Below, one piece after another: positions 7,158 through 14,526 of a stretch of DNA of 16,845 nucleotides. Location: positions 1-16,845 of the forward strand of contig UQPD01000041.1 in the NCBI GenBank assembly GCA_900542795.1, given 5' to 3'. This DNA is from an uncultured Prevotella sp. Lineage in GTDB: Bacteria > Bacteroidota > Bacteroidia > Bacteroidales > Bacteroidaceae. Under the pieces are notes generated by a model, which made no database searches, had not been told where the DNA came from, and saw only the letters and a list, made by a program, of their open reading frames with translations. A program made the position numbers and the translations under genes. How positions within the stretch are numbered: position 1 is the stretch's first letter; each line of letters starts with the position of its first letter.

Positions 7158-8153
7158 TTACGCATTGAGGGTTACAAAATGTTCGAAGGTCTTTAGCGCC
7201 TTTCCACTTAGCAATGAGGCACGAGCCTCTTCCAAACAGGTTTCAATGTCCTTTTCGGGACAAATGGTTTTAATGCCGAAGGCAGCGTTTACGAGCACAG
7301 CATCGCGTTGTTCATCAGTGGCACATCCTTTCAGCACATTGTCGAAGATGGCTGCAGCCTCAGCCGTAGTTTCTCCACCAAAGAGAGTTTGTTGTGGAGC
7401 TAACTTCAAACCTAAGGTTGAAGGACGATAAATACTTTCAGAGTGGTTCGTCATCACCTTAAAGTTATCGGTCAGCGAAATCTCGTCGTAACCATCTAAA
7501 CTGGTAACCACGGCAAAGTTAATGCCGATGTGTTGCAATGTGTTGGTGTAAAGACGCATCTGTTCGAGCGTAGCCACTCCTAAAAGTTGACTTGAGGTGT
7601 GCGCAGGATTTACCAATGGACCTAACAGATTGAAGATGGTCTTTACTTTCAGTTGTCTTCGCAGGGGACCTACAGCTGCTAAGGCAGGATGAAAGAGTGG
7701 GGCGTGCAAATAAGCCATGCCACATGTTTCAATGCTCCGTTTTAGTGTGTCAACGTTGTTTGTAAACTTCACGCCATGTTGTTCAAGCACGGTGCTCGCT
7801 CCGCTTACTGACGAGGCACCATAGTTGCCATGTTTAGCCACTTTATAGCCAGCACCAGCCACAACAAAGCAAGCACAAGTTGAGATGTTGAAAGTATTTT
7901 TACCATCACCTCCCGTACCTACAATGTCAAGTGCGTGATAGGCTGAAAGGTCTGTGGGCAATGCACGTTCAATGAGTGCATCGCGAAAGCCCAATAGTTC
8001 GTCAACATGAATATTGCGCAAACGATAAACACTGAGCAATGAGGCAACTTGTGCCTCAGCATATTGCTTATCGGCAATGCCTAACATCACATCGTGAGCT
8101 TGTTGGCGTGTGAGTATGTTGTGTTGATAGAGATGTTCAAGAATTTCTTTCAT
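7158..8153 (-). CDS. trpD: Anthranilate phosphoribosyltransferase
   Basis: This enzyme transfers the phosphoribosyl group of PRPP to anthranilate. The 331-residue protein has the two-domain class IV fold. The PRPP/Mg loop GTGGDGKNTFNIST spans 79-92, KHGNYGASSVSG spans 107-118, and LRRQLKVKTIFNLLGPLVNP is the conserved central segment. The SVSGAS form in place of the enteric SSKSGS is, as I recall, normal for Bacteroidales proteins. Its ATG lies 17 bases inside the 3' end of trpG. The two genes are separate, unlike the fused TrpGD of E. coli. Confidence 0.97.
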   Translation of the reverse strand: MKEILEHLYQHNILTRQQAHDVMLGIADKQYAEAQVASLLSVYRLRNIHVDELLGFRDALIERALPTDLSAYHALDIVGTGGDGKNTFNISTCACFVVAGAGYKVAKHGNYGASSVSGASTVLEQHGVKFTNNVDTLKRSIETCGMAYLHAPLFHPALAAVGPLRRQLKVKTIFNLLGPLVNPAHTSSQLLGVATLEQMRLYTNTLQHIGINFAVVTSLDGYDEISLTDNFKVMTNHSESIYRPSTLGLKLAPQQTLFGGETTAEAAAIFDNVLKGCATDEQRDAVLVNAAFGIKTICPEKDIETCLEEARASLLSGKALKTFEHFVTLNA

Positions 8154-8721
8154 TGCATGTGTGATTTACAAAGTTGGCAATGATTTGTCTTCCACAAGGT
8201 GTGAGAATCGACTCTGGGTGAAACTGAATGCCGTGTACATCGAATGTGCGGTGTTTCAATGCCATCACTTGTCCTTCATCGCTTATAGCTGTTACTTCTA
8301 AACAATCGGGTAGGTTTTCAGACTTCACCACCCACGAGTGATAGCGTCCAACTTGCATGTCGTGTGCAATGCCATCGAATAGGTAGTCGTTTGCTACAAT
8401 GTGTGCTGGGGTTTGCACGCCATGAAACACTTGTGGAAGATTGTAAAGTGTTCCGCCAAAATATTCGCCTATGGCTTGTTCGCCTAAACAAACACCTAAG
8501 ATGGGTTTGCTGTCAGCATAGTGTTCAATTACTTGTAGCAATAACCCAGCTTCAGAAGGGATGCCTGGCCCTGGCGAAAGTACAATCTTGTCGAATGCTG
8601 CCACATCTTCTAATTTAAAGCAATCGTTGCGCCATACGGTAACGTTGGCTCCTTCTTCTTCAAGCATTTGAAAAAGGTTGTAGCAGAAGGAGTCGTAATT
8701 GTCAATCAATAGAATGTTCAT
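8137..8721 (-). CDS. trpG: Anthranilate synthase glutamine amidotransferase subunit
   Basis: This subunit hydrolyses glutamine and delivers ammonia to TrpE for anthranilate synthesis. The 194-residue class I amidotransferase domain has its triad in Cys78 (GVCLGEQAIG), His168 and Glu170 (GIQFHPES). LSPGPGIPSEAG (48-59) is the oxyanion and substrate loop, and YHSWVV (127-132) is the interface segment. GEQ replaces the enteric GHQ next to the nucleophile. It starts 17 bases after trpE and overlaps trpD by 17 bases. A role as PabA in folate synthesis is possible in bacteria that share this subunit, but the operon points to Trp. Confidence 0.96.
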   Translation of the reverse strand: MNILLIDNYDSFCYNLFQMLEEEGANVTVWRNDCFKLEDVAAFDKIVLSPGPGIPSEAGLLLQVIEHYADSKPILGVCLGEQAIGEYFGGTLYNLPQVFHGVQTPAHIVANDYLFDGIAHDMQVGRYHSWVVKSENLPDCLEVTAISDEGQVMALKHRTFDVHGIQFHPESILTPCGRQIIANFVNHTCNERNS

Positions 8722-8738
8722 AGATATTGTATGTGTGT

Positions 8739-10157
8739 TCAGCGGTCTGTTTGTTCTTGGGGTGTTTCAGCCAACAGAATGGCTTTACGCAAAGCCCCTA
8801 ATTTGTTGTTAACTTCTTGCAATTCATATTCCTCGTCGCTTGCGGCAACAATGCCACCTCCTGCTTGGAACCACAATTCTCCATTACGGCTGATAAACGA
8901 GCGGATGGTAATGGCTTGGTTTAATGTGCCGTTAAGTCCGATAAACCCTACACAACCTCCATAGGCACCACGGTTGTGTGGCTCATATTCGCTAATGAGT
9001 TGCAATGCTCGCACCTTGGGAGCTCCACTTAGAGTGCCTGCTGGAAAGGTGTCGGCAAGTAGTTGGATGGGATTTGTGCCAGGACGTACTTTTCCGCTAA
9101 CACGACTTACGAGGTGAATAACATGGCTATAGAATTGAGTGTCTTTTAAAAAGTCAACTTTCACATCTGTGCAATGTCTGTTCAAGTCGTTGCGTGCCAA
9201 GTCTACTAACATGGTGTGTTCAGCATTTTCCTTGGGGTCGGCAAGCAAGGCAGCCGCTGCTTTTTGGTCGGCTTCGCAATTTCCTTGTCTACGTGTAGTT
9301 CCTGCAATAGGGTCGATATATGCCATGCCATTGTCTGCAATGCGGCAATGTGTTTCGGGCGAAGAACCAAAGATGCGGAAGCCTCCAAAGTCGAAGTAGA
9401 ACAAATAGGGCGAAGGATTGATGCGTCGCAAAGCACGATACAGCTCAAAGTCGTCTCCTTCGTATTTTTGCACAAACCTACGCGATAACACTATTTGAAA
9501 TACATCGCCTCGTTTGCAATGTGCAATGCCTCGACGTATGTTTGCCTTGTGCTCTTCGTCTGTTAAAGGCGAGGTTGTGTCTCCTATTGCATGAAAAGCA
9601 TAGGTTGCGTAGTTACGACTCATTACTGCACTGGCAATGTGTTCTGACTGACTGGCTTCGCCATCGGCAATCATCTCTAAAAGTTTCAGTTCACTGCTGA
9701 AGTCGTTAAATACTAACAGATACTTATATAATATATAATGTATGTCGGGGGCATCGTTGCAACTTTCTTTGCTGTCTTTTATGGCAATGTTTTCAAAATA
9801 TCGCACAGCGTTAAAGGCGGTGTAACCATACAAACCGCAATAACTGCTGTCAGCACCTTCAACATGAAACATTTCAATAAATTGCTCAAAGGCATCTGCC
9901 ACGGTGTATGTATCGGTTATCTTTTCTTCGTGAATGGATTTGTCGGGATATACCATCACAGCCTTTCCATGACTGACGCTGAACGAAGCCAAAGGCTCTA
10001 ATCCAATAAACGAACGGTTGTTTTCACTCCCATGGTAGTCCGAACTCTCCATTAGCGCACTTTGTGCAAAGAGGTCGCGCACCTTTAAATAGGTGCTTAC
10101 CGGGGTACTTAAATCACCTGGTAATGGCGTGGTTTTTACTGTATAGTGGAAAAACAT
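8739..10157 (-). CDS. trpE: Anthranilate synthase component I
   Basis: This enzyme converts chorismate and ammonia to anthranilate, the committed step of tryptophan synthesis. Its 472 residues are the full family length. The N-terminal ALMESSDYH (34-42) corresponds to the LLES element that binds tryptophan in feedback-inhibited enzymes, so allosteric control is likely retained. Chorismate-binding motifs follow: GSSPETH (264-270), PIAGTTRRQG (283-292), KENAEHTMLVDLARND (309-324), YSHVIHLVS (343-351) and DTFPAGTLSGAPKVRA (369-384), then GYGGCVG-like AYGGCVGFIG. The adjacent trpG and the LMES element favour TrpE over PabB. It is preceded by a 190-base repeat-filled gap, unlike the tight spacing in the rest of the operon. 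Confidence 0.96.
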   Translation of the reverse strand: MFFHYTVKTTPLPGDLSTPVSTYLKVRDLFAQSALMESSDYHGSENNRSFIGLEPLASFSVSHGKAVMVYPDKSIHEEKITDTYTVADAFEQFIEMFHVEGADSSYCGLYGYTAFNAVRYFENIAIKDSKESCNDAPDIHYILYKYLLVFNDFSSELKLLEMIADGEASQSEHIASAVMSRNYATYAFHAIGDTTSPLTDEEHKANIRRGIAHCKRGDVFQIVLSRRFVQKYEGDDFELYRALRRINPSPYLFYFDFGGFRIFGSSPETHCRIADNGMAYIDPIAGTTRRQGNCEADQKAAAALLADPKENAEHTMLVDLARNDLNRHCTDVKVDFLKDTQFYSHVIHLVSRVSGKVRPGTNPIQLLADTFPAGTLSGAPKVRALQLISEYEPHNRGAYGGCVGFIGLNGTLNQAITIRSFISRNGELWFQAGGGIVAASDEEYELQEVNNKLGALRKAILLAETPQEQTDR

Positions 10158-10163
10158 AAGGTT

Positions 10164-10330
10164 TTAAGTATTAAGTGTTAAGTATTAAGTATTACAATGT
10201 TAAGTATTAAGTATAAAGTATTACATTCTAATGTGTACTTCTTAAGTATTACAATGTTAAGTATTACATTCTAATGTGTACTTCTTAAGTATTACAATGT
10301 TAAGTATTACATCTAATGTGTACTTCTTAA
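10164..10330. repeat. Heptamer array and 43-bp tandem repeat in the trpB-trpE gap
   Basis: Bases 10165-10221 are a near-perfect array of 7-base units of the form TAAGTAT. From 10218 a 43-bp unit repeats head to tail: 10218-10260 and 10261-10303 are identical, and a third partial copy (10304 to about 10330) has lost one T and then diverges. Each unit contains two small palindromes, ACATTCTAATGT and TACTTCTTAAGTA. The block fills almost the whole untranslated gap inside the trp transcript. Confidence 0.95.
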
Positions 10331-10347
10331 ACATTGCATGTTTAACA

Positions 10348-11553
10348 CTAATCTTTAAACTGATTCTTAAACTGATCTTTAAACTTTAAGTAGGTTGCCA
10401 TGTCTTTATCTCCACGTCCTGAGAGGGTGAGCACAACAATGTCGTTGGGCTTAAAGTGTAGACGGTGTAAGGCAGCTAATGCGTGGGCAGACTCTAAGGC
10501 GGGCAATATGCCATCCATGCGGTTCAGTTCGTAAGCAGCTGCTAAAGCTTCATCATCGTTAATGGCTAATGCAGTGGCACGTCCTGTTTTTACGAGATGA
10601 GCATGGAGCGGACCTATGCCAGGATAATCAAGTCCAGCAGAGATAGAATAAGGCTCCACAATTTGTCCATCTTTGTCTTGAATTACTAACGAACGGAAAC
10701 CATGCAACACACCTTCTTCGCCAATACTCAGAGTGGCAGCCGTTTGTCCTGAATCAACACCCTTACCACCTGCTTCGGCATAAATAATGCGTACGTCCTT
10801 ATCGTTGAGGAAGTTAAAGATGGTACCCGCAGCATTCGATCCACCACCAATGCAAGCTACCAGGTAGTCGGGCGTAGGACGTCCTTCTTTTTCTTGCAAC
10901 TGTACACGTATCTCCGCACTAATAACACTTTGCAAGCGTGCCACAATGTCGGGGTAGGGGTGTGGACCCATAGTTGAACCAATTAAATAAAATGTATCTT
11001 CGGGATGACAGCACCAGTCACGAATAGCTTCGTTACAAGCATCCTTCAGTGTTTGGTTACCACTTTTCACGGCTACTACTTCGGCACCCAACAGTCGCAT
11101 CTTCTCAACATTAGGTTTTTGACGTTCCACGTCTAATGCTCCCATGTAAACTATGCAAGGCATCTGCATCAGAGCACATACCGTAGCAGTAGCCACCCCG
11201 TGTTGTCCAGCACCTGTTTCAGCCACAATACGCTTTTTACCCATGCGACGTGCTAACAGAATCTGACCAATGGCATTGTTAATTTTATGTGCGCCTGTAT
11301 GGTTCAAGTCTTCGCGTTTCAAGTAGATCTTGCAACCATGAATGTGGCTCAAACTTTTTGAAAGATAGAGAGGCGAAGGACGTCCCACATAGTCACGCAG
11401 CAAAGCGTTAAACTCATTCTGAAAATCATCACTGTCAATAACGCGACGATAGTTCTCTTGCAATTCGCTTACGCACTTTTGCAAAATTTCGGGAATGTAC
11501 GAACCGCCGTAGCGTCCAAAGAACCCGTTGTTGGTTACATCATATTGGCTCAT
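10348..11553 (-). CDS. trpB: Tryptophan synthase beta subunit
   Basis: This PLP enzyme condenses indole with serine to make tryptophan. The start at 11553 (MSQYDVTNNGFFGRYGGSYIPE) gives 401 residues. Extending the frame to 11652 would place coding sequence across the attenuator hairpin, so it is rejected. The PLP lysine is Lys90 in HTGAHKINNA, Glu112 lies in AETGAGQHG, the phosphate-binding loop is GGGSNAAG (236-243), and LTLSGRGDKDM closes the active site. It is the canonical TrpB1 type. The C-terminus FKDQFKNQFKD arises from a 12-bp unit repeated three times (10351-10386) and is probably a recent, non-essential tail. It is the first enzyme gene after the leader, which is typical of Bacteroidetes trp operons. 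Confidence 0.97.
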   Translation of the reverse strand: MSQYDVTNNGFFGRYGGSYIPEILQKCVSELQENYRRVIDSDDFQNEFNALLRDYVGRPSPLYLSKSLSHIHGCKIYLKREDLNHTGAHKINNAIGQILLARRMGKKRIVAETGAGQHGVATATVCALMQMPCIVYMGALDVERQKPNVEKMRLLGAEVVAVKSGNQTLKDACNEAIRDWCCHPEDTFYLIGSTMGPHPYPDIVARLQSVISAEIRVQLQEKEGRPTPDYLVACIGGGSNAAGTIFNFLNDKDVRIIYAEAGGKGVDSGQTAATLSIGEEGVLHGFRSLVIQDKDGQIVEPYSISAGLDYPGIGPLHAHLVKTGRATALAINDDEALAAAYELNRMDGILPALESAHALAALHRLHFKPNDIVVLTLSGRGDKDMATYLKFKDQFKNQFKD

Positions 11554-11599
11554 ATATGTCAAGTTTTTTGTTTTTGTTCTATTTGTAAAAGCAGATATG

Positions 11600-11638
11600 A
11601 AAAAAGCGGTACCGTCGTAAGCATCGACGTACCGCTTT
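11600..11638 (-). terminator. Attenuator terminator hairpin of the trp leader
   Basis: In minus-strand RNA, AAAGCGGTAC (11638-11629) pairs with GTACCGCTTT (11612-11603), and GTCG (11628-11625) pairs with CGAC (11617-11614), leaving one bulged G at 11613 and a 7-base loop. A run of six T ends at 11600. The hairpin ends 46 bases before the trpB ATG and comes after a Trp-rich leader peptide. It is therefore in position to abort transcription before the structural genes. Confidence 0.9.
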
Positions 11639-11709
11639 GTATTCATAATCAACTATGGCATTCAAAAAAAATGAAGGAGAGGATGTTATACGGTTTGTCA
11701 GCCTACGAC
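11614..11709 (-). promoter_or_regulatory. Candidate antiterminator pairing in the trp leader
   Basis: In RNA, GTCGTAGGC (11709-11701) is complementary over nine pairs, one of them G-U, to GCTTACGAC (11622-11614). The first segment is the last three sense codons of the leader peptide. The second is part of the loop and upper 3' arm of the terminator. A ribosome stalled on the Trp codons would leave the first segment free; a ribosome at the stop codon would cover it. The 10-bp base of the terminator could still form as a pseudoknot, so the energetics need a folding calculation. Confidence 0.6.
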
Positions 11710-11763
11710 TATAAGTTGTAAGCGGCGCCACCAATAGTTATTATTTATTGAGTTGTATAACAT
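11698..11763 (-). CDS. trpL: trp operon leader peptide with tandem Trp codons
   Basis: This 21-residue peptide, MLYNSINNNYWWRRLQLIVVG, has two adjacent UGG codons at positions 11-12 (11733-11728). Translation would stall there when charged tRNA-Trp is scarce. The peptide itself needs no function. The ATG lies about 29 bases downstream of a strong Bacteroidetes -7 element and is followed after 59 bases by the attenuator hairpin. Eighteen bases separate the second UGG from the GTC-GTA-GGC segment, enough to leave that segment exposed outside a stalled ribosome. The same frame is open upstream to 11904, but the upstream part precedes the promoter, so the ATG at 11763 is chosen. The peptide is short enough that automatic annotation would probably miss it. 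Confidence 0.88.
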   Translation of the reverse strand: MLYNSINNNYWWRRLQLIVVG

Positions 11764-12120
11764 TTTGCTCTTGTTTTTATTATTTCTGTTTGCAAATGTA
11801 TAGCATTGTTGTTTAATTGCCAAACAAATGAAAGAAAAAGTTTGTATTTGTGGTGTTTTTTTCTTGAATAGAATAAGAAAGGTGTTATTTTGTAAACAAA
11901 ACATGGCAATCTATGGCATCGTTTTCTTTTTACTAAAACATCCTTACTTTGTTTTGTCTATAAGTTTTGTTGATATGTAAACTTGCGTCAAAATCTTTAA
12001 GGGAAGACTCTTCGTTTTGTCAACTCAATGTATCGTAGTGCATTTTTTAGAAAAAAGCTTGCGAAACACCATGCTTATGCGCGTAACTTTTGCTAATTTT
12101 GCCAGATAATTTGTGACAAT
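11764..12120. promoter_or_regulatory. Divergent regulatory region between trp and the DUF1846 gene
   Basis: This 357-base gap holds the trp promoter on the minus strand (11792-11824). On the plus strand, TAATTTTGC at 12094-12102 is a -7 element placed 18 bases before the DUF1846 ATG, with a weak -33 region. The AT-rich stretch between them shows no gene, RNA or repeat that I can recognise. Confidence 0.55.
11792..11824 (-). promoter_or_regulatory. trp operon promoter
   Basis: On the minus strand TTTG (11824-11821) and TACATTTGC (11800-11792) match the Bacteroidetes -33 TTTG and -7 TAnnTTTG elements, with a 20-base spacer inside the usual 19-21 range. The predicted start is near 11786, giving a leader of about 230 bases that contains trpL and the attenuator. 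It is the best-formed promoter in the window. Confidence 0.8.
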
Positions 12121-13602
12121 ATGAAAATAGGATTTGACAACGAGAAGTATCAGAAGATTCAGTCTGAACACATTAAAGAGAGAATTTCTCAGTTTGATGG
12201 TAAACTTTACCTCGAATTGGGAGGTAAACTGTTTGACGACCATCACGCAAGTCGTGTGTTGCCAGGGTTTTTGCCCGACAGCAAGTTGCGTATGTTCCAA
12301 AAGATAAGCGATAGCATAGAAATTGTTATCGTTATCAGTGCCGCTGATATCGAAAAGAATAAGAAGCGTGCCGACTTGGGCATTACTTACGATGAAGATG
12401 TGCTCCGTCTGAGAGGTGAATTCCAAAATCTGGGTTTTATGGTGGGTTCGGTTGTTATCACTCACTACAATGGTCAGCCTGCTGCCATACAGTTTAAGCA
12501 ACGTCTTGAGCGCGATGGCATCAAAACCTATTGTCACTACTTAATTGAAGGTTATCCACACGATGTTAAACTTATTGCTTCGGATGAGGGTTTTGGTAAG
12601 AACGATTTTGTAGAAACCGAGCGTCCCTTGGTAATCGTTACAGCACCTGGTCCTGGTAGCGGTAAGATGGCTGTCTGCTTAAGCCAACTTTACAATGAGA
12701 ACAAGCGTGGTGTGCGTGCAGGATATGCTAAATTCGAGACATTCCCCGTATGGAACCTTCCGTTGAAGCATCCTGTTAACATTGCTTACGAGGCAGCAAC
12801 AGCCGACCTTAACGATGTTAACATGATCGACCCATTCCATTTGGAGGCATATAATAAAATAGCCATTAACTACAACCGCGACATTGAGATTTATCCTGTG
12901 TTGAATGCGTTGTTCGAGGGCATTTATGGCTCAAATCCTTACAAGTCGCCTACTGACATGGGTGTAAACATGGTAGGTTTCTGCATCAGCGATGATGAGG
13001 CTTGCTGCGAGGCTTCGAAAAACGAAATTGTGCGTCGCTATTATGAGGCAACTAACAAGTTGGCGCGTGGTGCTTGCAACGAAGCTGAAATCAGCAAAAT
13101 ACAAATGCTGTTTAATCAAGCCCACATTAACACCGACTTCCGTCGCACCACCACAGCAGCTAAGGCATGTTTACAGAAAACAGGTCACACCTCATCAGCC
13201 ATTGAATTAGAAGATGGCACGATTATAACAGGCAACTCAAGCGAGTTGTTAGGTTGTAGTGCTGCATTGTTGCTCAATGTTATGAAGCATTTGGCAGGCA
13301 TTGACCATCACTTAAAGTTGATTCCTCAGTCGATGATTGAACCTATTCAATACACCAAAATCAATTATTTAGGTGGTCACAATCCCCGTCTGCACACCGA
13401 CGAGGTGTTGGTAGCTCTCTCCGTATTGTCAGAGAACGATGAGAATTGCAAAAAGGCATTAGAGCAGTTACCCAAGCTTCGCAATTGTCAAGTGCATTGC
13501 ACTGTGATGTTGAGCGAGGTAGACCAAAAGATTTTTAAGAAATTAGGTGTTAACCTTACTTGCGAACCCGTATTGAAAAATCGTTTCAAGGGAAATGCTT
13601 AA
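12121..13602 (+). CDS. DUF1846 / UPF0371 family protein
   Basis: This 493-residue cytosolic protein covers the usual family length of about 495. It begins MKIGFDNEKYQKIQSEHIKERI and carries the family's glycine-rich, P-loop-like segment VTAPGPGSGKMAVCLSQL (173-190). Other recognised stretches are GGKLFDDHHASRVLPGF (34-50), ADIEKNKKRADLGITYDEDV (75-94) and GVNMVGFCISDD. Structures exist for the family, but I know of no proven reaction; the P-loop-like segment and several Cys and His residues suggest a nucleotide- or metal-linked enzyme, which is inference. It stands alone with its own -7 element and a strong terminator, divergent from the trp operon. Confidence 0.93.
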   Translation: MKIGFDNEKYQKIQSEHIKERISQFDGKLYLELGGKLFDDHHASRVLPGFLPDSKLRMFQKISDSIEIVIVISAADIEKNKKRADLGITYDEDVLRLRGEFQNLGFMVGSVVITHYNGQPAAIQFKQRLERDGIKTYCHYLIEGYPHDVKLIASDEGFGKNDFVETERPLVIVTAPGPGSGKMAVCLSQLYNENKRGVRAGYAKFETFPVWNLPLKHPVNIAYEAATADLNDVNMIDPFHLEAYNKIAINYNRDIEIYPVLNALFEGIYGSNPYKSPTDMGVNMVGFCISDDEACCEASKNEIVRRYYEATNKLARGACNEAEISKIQMLFNQAHINTDFRRTTTAAKACLQKTGHTSSAIELEDGTIITGNSSELLGCSAALLLNVMKHLAGIDHHLKLIPQSMIEPIQYTKINYLGGHNPRLHTDEVLVALSVLSENDENCKKALEQLPKLRNCQVHCTVMLSEVDQKIFKKLGVNLTCEPVLKNRFKGNA

Positions 13603-13930
13603 GGTTTGTATATAAAAAAGTCTTGCCAATCAAAAGTTTCTTCTTTTGATTGGCAAGATTTTTTTTGGTATATTCTATATTCTTTTTATCATTACTGATG
13701 CGTTCTCCCAATAAGTCTATATCGATAGTAGGACGTGCTTTGAAACCATCTAAGGCAAATAGTAGCGAACTTCCTTTTAATAGGAAGTGTCTCTTGTAAG
13801 GGCTTGCAGATATACGAAACAACAAACGCTCGTGTAAATATCTGACTAAGACCTTCATATACTCTTGTTTTTCCTCTTTTGCAAGGTTCAGCAAACGTGT
13901 TCTAATAGATTTTCCTGTATTCTTTGTCAT
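13586..13930 (-). pseudogene. Truncated AbiEii-type nucleotidyltransferase toxin
   Basis: The N-terminus (MTKNTGKSIRTRLLNLAKEE, then LVRYLHERLLFRISASPYKR) and the nucleotidyltransferase motif LKGSSLLFALDGFKARPTID followed by IDLLG match the AbiEii/AbiGii toxin family. Those proteins are normally about 250-300 residues. This frame has 114, and family-like sequence stops near ISNDKKNIEY (about residue 87). The remainder reads through the DUF1846 terminator and into the antisense of that gene's 3' end. The third acidic residue of the catalytic centre and the helical C-terminal domain are missing, so the toxin should be inactive. It overlaps the antitoxin by ATGA. The break lies at about 13668, right beside the terminator, which suggests a deletion. 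Confidence 0.85.
13615..13668. terminator. Strong terminator after the DUF1846 gene
   Basis: TCTTGCCAATCAAAAG (13621-13636) and CTTTTGATTGGCAAGA (13643-13658) form a perfect 16-bp stem with a 6-base loop. It is followed by eight T on the plus strand and preceded by a run of A, so it also works for minus-strand transcripts. It begins about 18 bases after the stop at 13602. Confidence 0.93.
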
Positions 13931-14511
13931 AGTCTTGTTTCCAAATATTTGGTTAGGATGTTTTTTACTCTTAGTCTTTTAGCGTAATCGTGGAGCAATG
14001 ATATATTGCGATTCTCTTTTTTAAGATAGTTATCTATAATTTCACCGCAAACATCAAGTCCTATTTTATTTCGATACTTTACGGCATCACAAACTGTTCG
14101 TTCCATATCTGTGATACGTACTATATATCCTGAAATTTGTTTTTGAATAATGCCAAAATTCAGGTTCTCTGGTTTCCAAAAAAAGAGTTCTATAGGAGGA
14201 TATTCTGGCAAACGAACCTTACGCTTAGCTTCAATGGCTATGCAAGTTGCTGATGGTACTTGTGTAGAAAGTTCATAATGTGAAAATGCGCTATACAGAC
14301 ATAGAACTCCATTAGGTATAATGCGTTCTACATCAATCATGTTATTAGCCAAAGCAGAAGTTTTAACATAAACCCCTTTTCGTATTCGCATAAGAGTTCC
14401 GTTATCTGTTGCACGACGAAGTTGTTCATATTCACTACGGTCTTTTATTTCACCTGTGGTTATGAATCCTCCTTTCTTTTGTATTGTGTCAAAAATCGTA
14501 TTCTTATTCAT
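13927..14511 (-). CDS. AbiEi-type antitoxin / transcriptional regulator
   Basis: The start at 14511 (MNKNTIFDTIQKKGGFITTGEI) gives 194 residues. An in-frame ATG at 14577 would add 22 residues across the promoter and is rejected. Residues 5-50 form the AbiEi winged-helix domain (GGFITTGEI, YEQLRRATDNGTLMRIRKGVYV). The C-terminal domain has the family pattern LCLYSAFSHYELSTQVPSA and RITDMERTVCDAVKYRNKIG. In type IV AbiE systems this protein represses its own promoter and counteracts the AbiEii nucleotidyltransferase. Here the partner is truncated, so it may be an orphan regulator or neutralise a toxin elsewhere. The frame is intact with no sign of decay. Confidence 0.85.
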   Translation of the reverse strand: MNKNTIFDTIQKKGGFITTGEIKDRSEYEQLRRATDNGTLMRIRKGVYVKTSALANNMIDVERIIPNGVLCLYSAFSHYELSTQVPSATCIAIEAKRKVRLPEYPPIELFFWKPENLNFGIIQKQISGYIVRITDMERTVCDAVKYRNKIGLDVCGEIIDNYLKKENRNISLLHDYAKRLRVKNILTKYLETRL

Positions 14512-14526
14512 GTTCTTATTTGTTTT

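Noticed and set aside
8479..8490. GEQ in place of GHQ beside the TrpG nucleophile as a damaged active site
   Set aside because: The Cys-His-Glu triad is intact, and I recall this variant from other Bacteroidales TrpG proteins.
3232..10234. A 7-kb invertible segment bounded by inverted heptamer repeats with xerD inside
   Set aside because: The repeats are low-complexity period-7 arrays, and inversion would cut trpE-A from its promoter. XerD is a full-length housekeeping type.
10164..10330. CRISPR array
   Set aside because: The repeats are directly contiguous with no unique spacers and no cas genes are nearby.
11554..11652. N-terminal extension of TrpB by 33 residues
   Set aside because: It would run through the attenuator hairpin, and TrpB proteins start near the MSQYDV segment.
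11764..11904. Longer version of the leader peptide frame
   Set aside because: The extra codons lie upstream of the trp promoter -7 box and would not be in the transcript.
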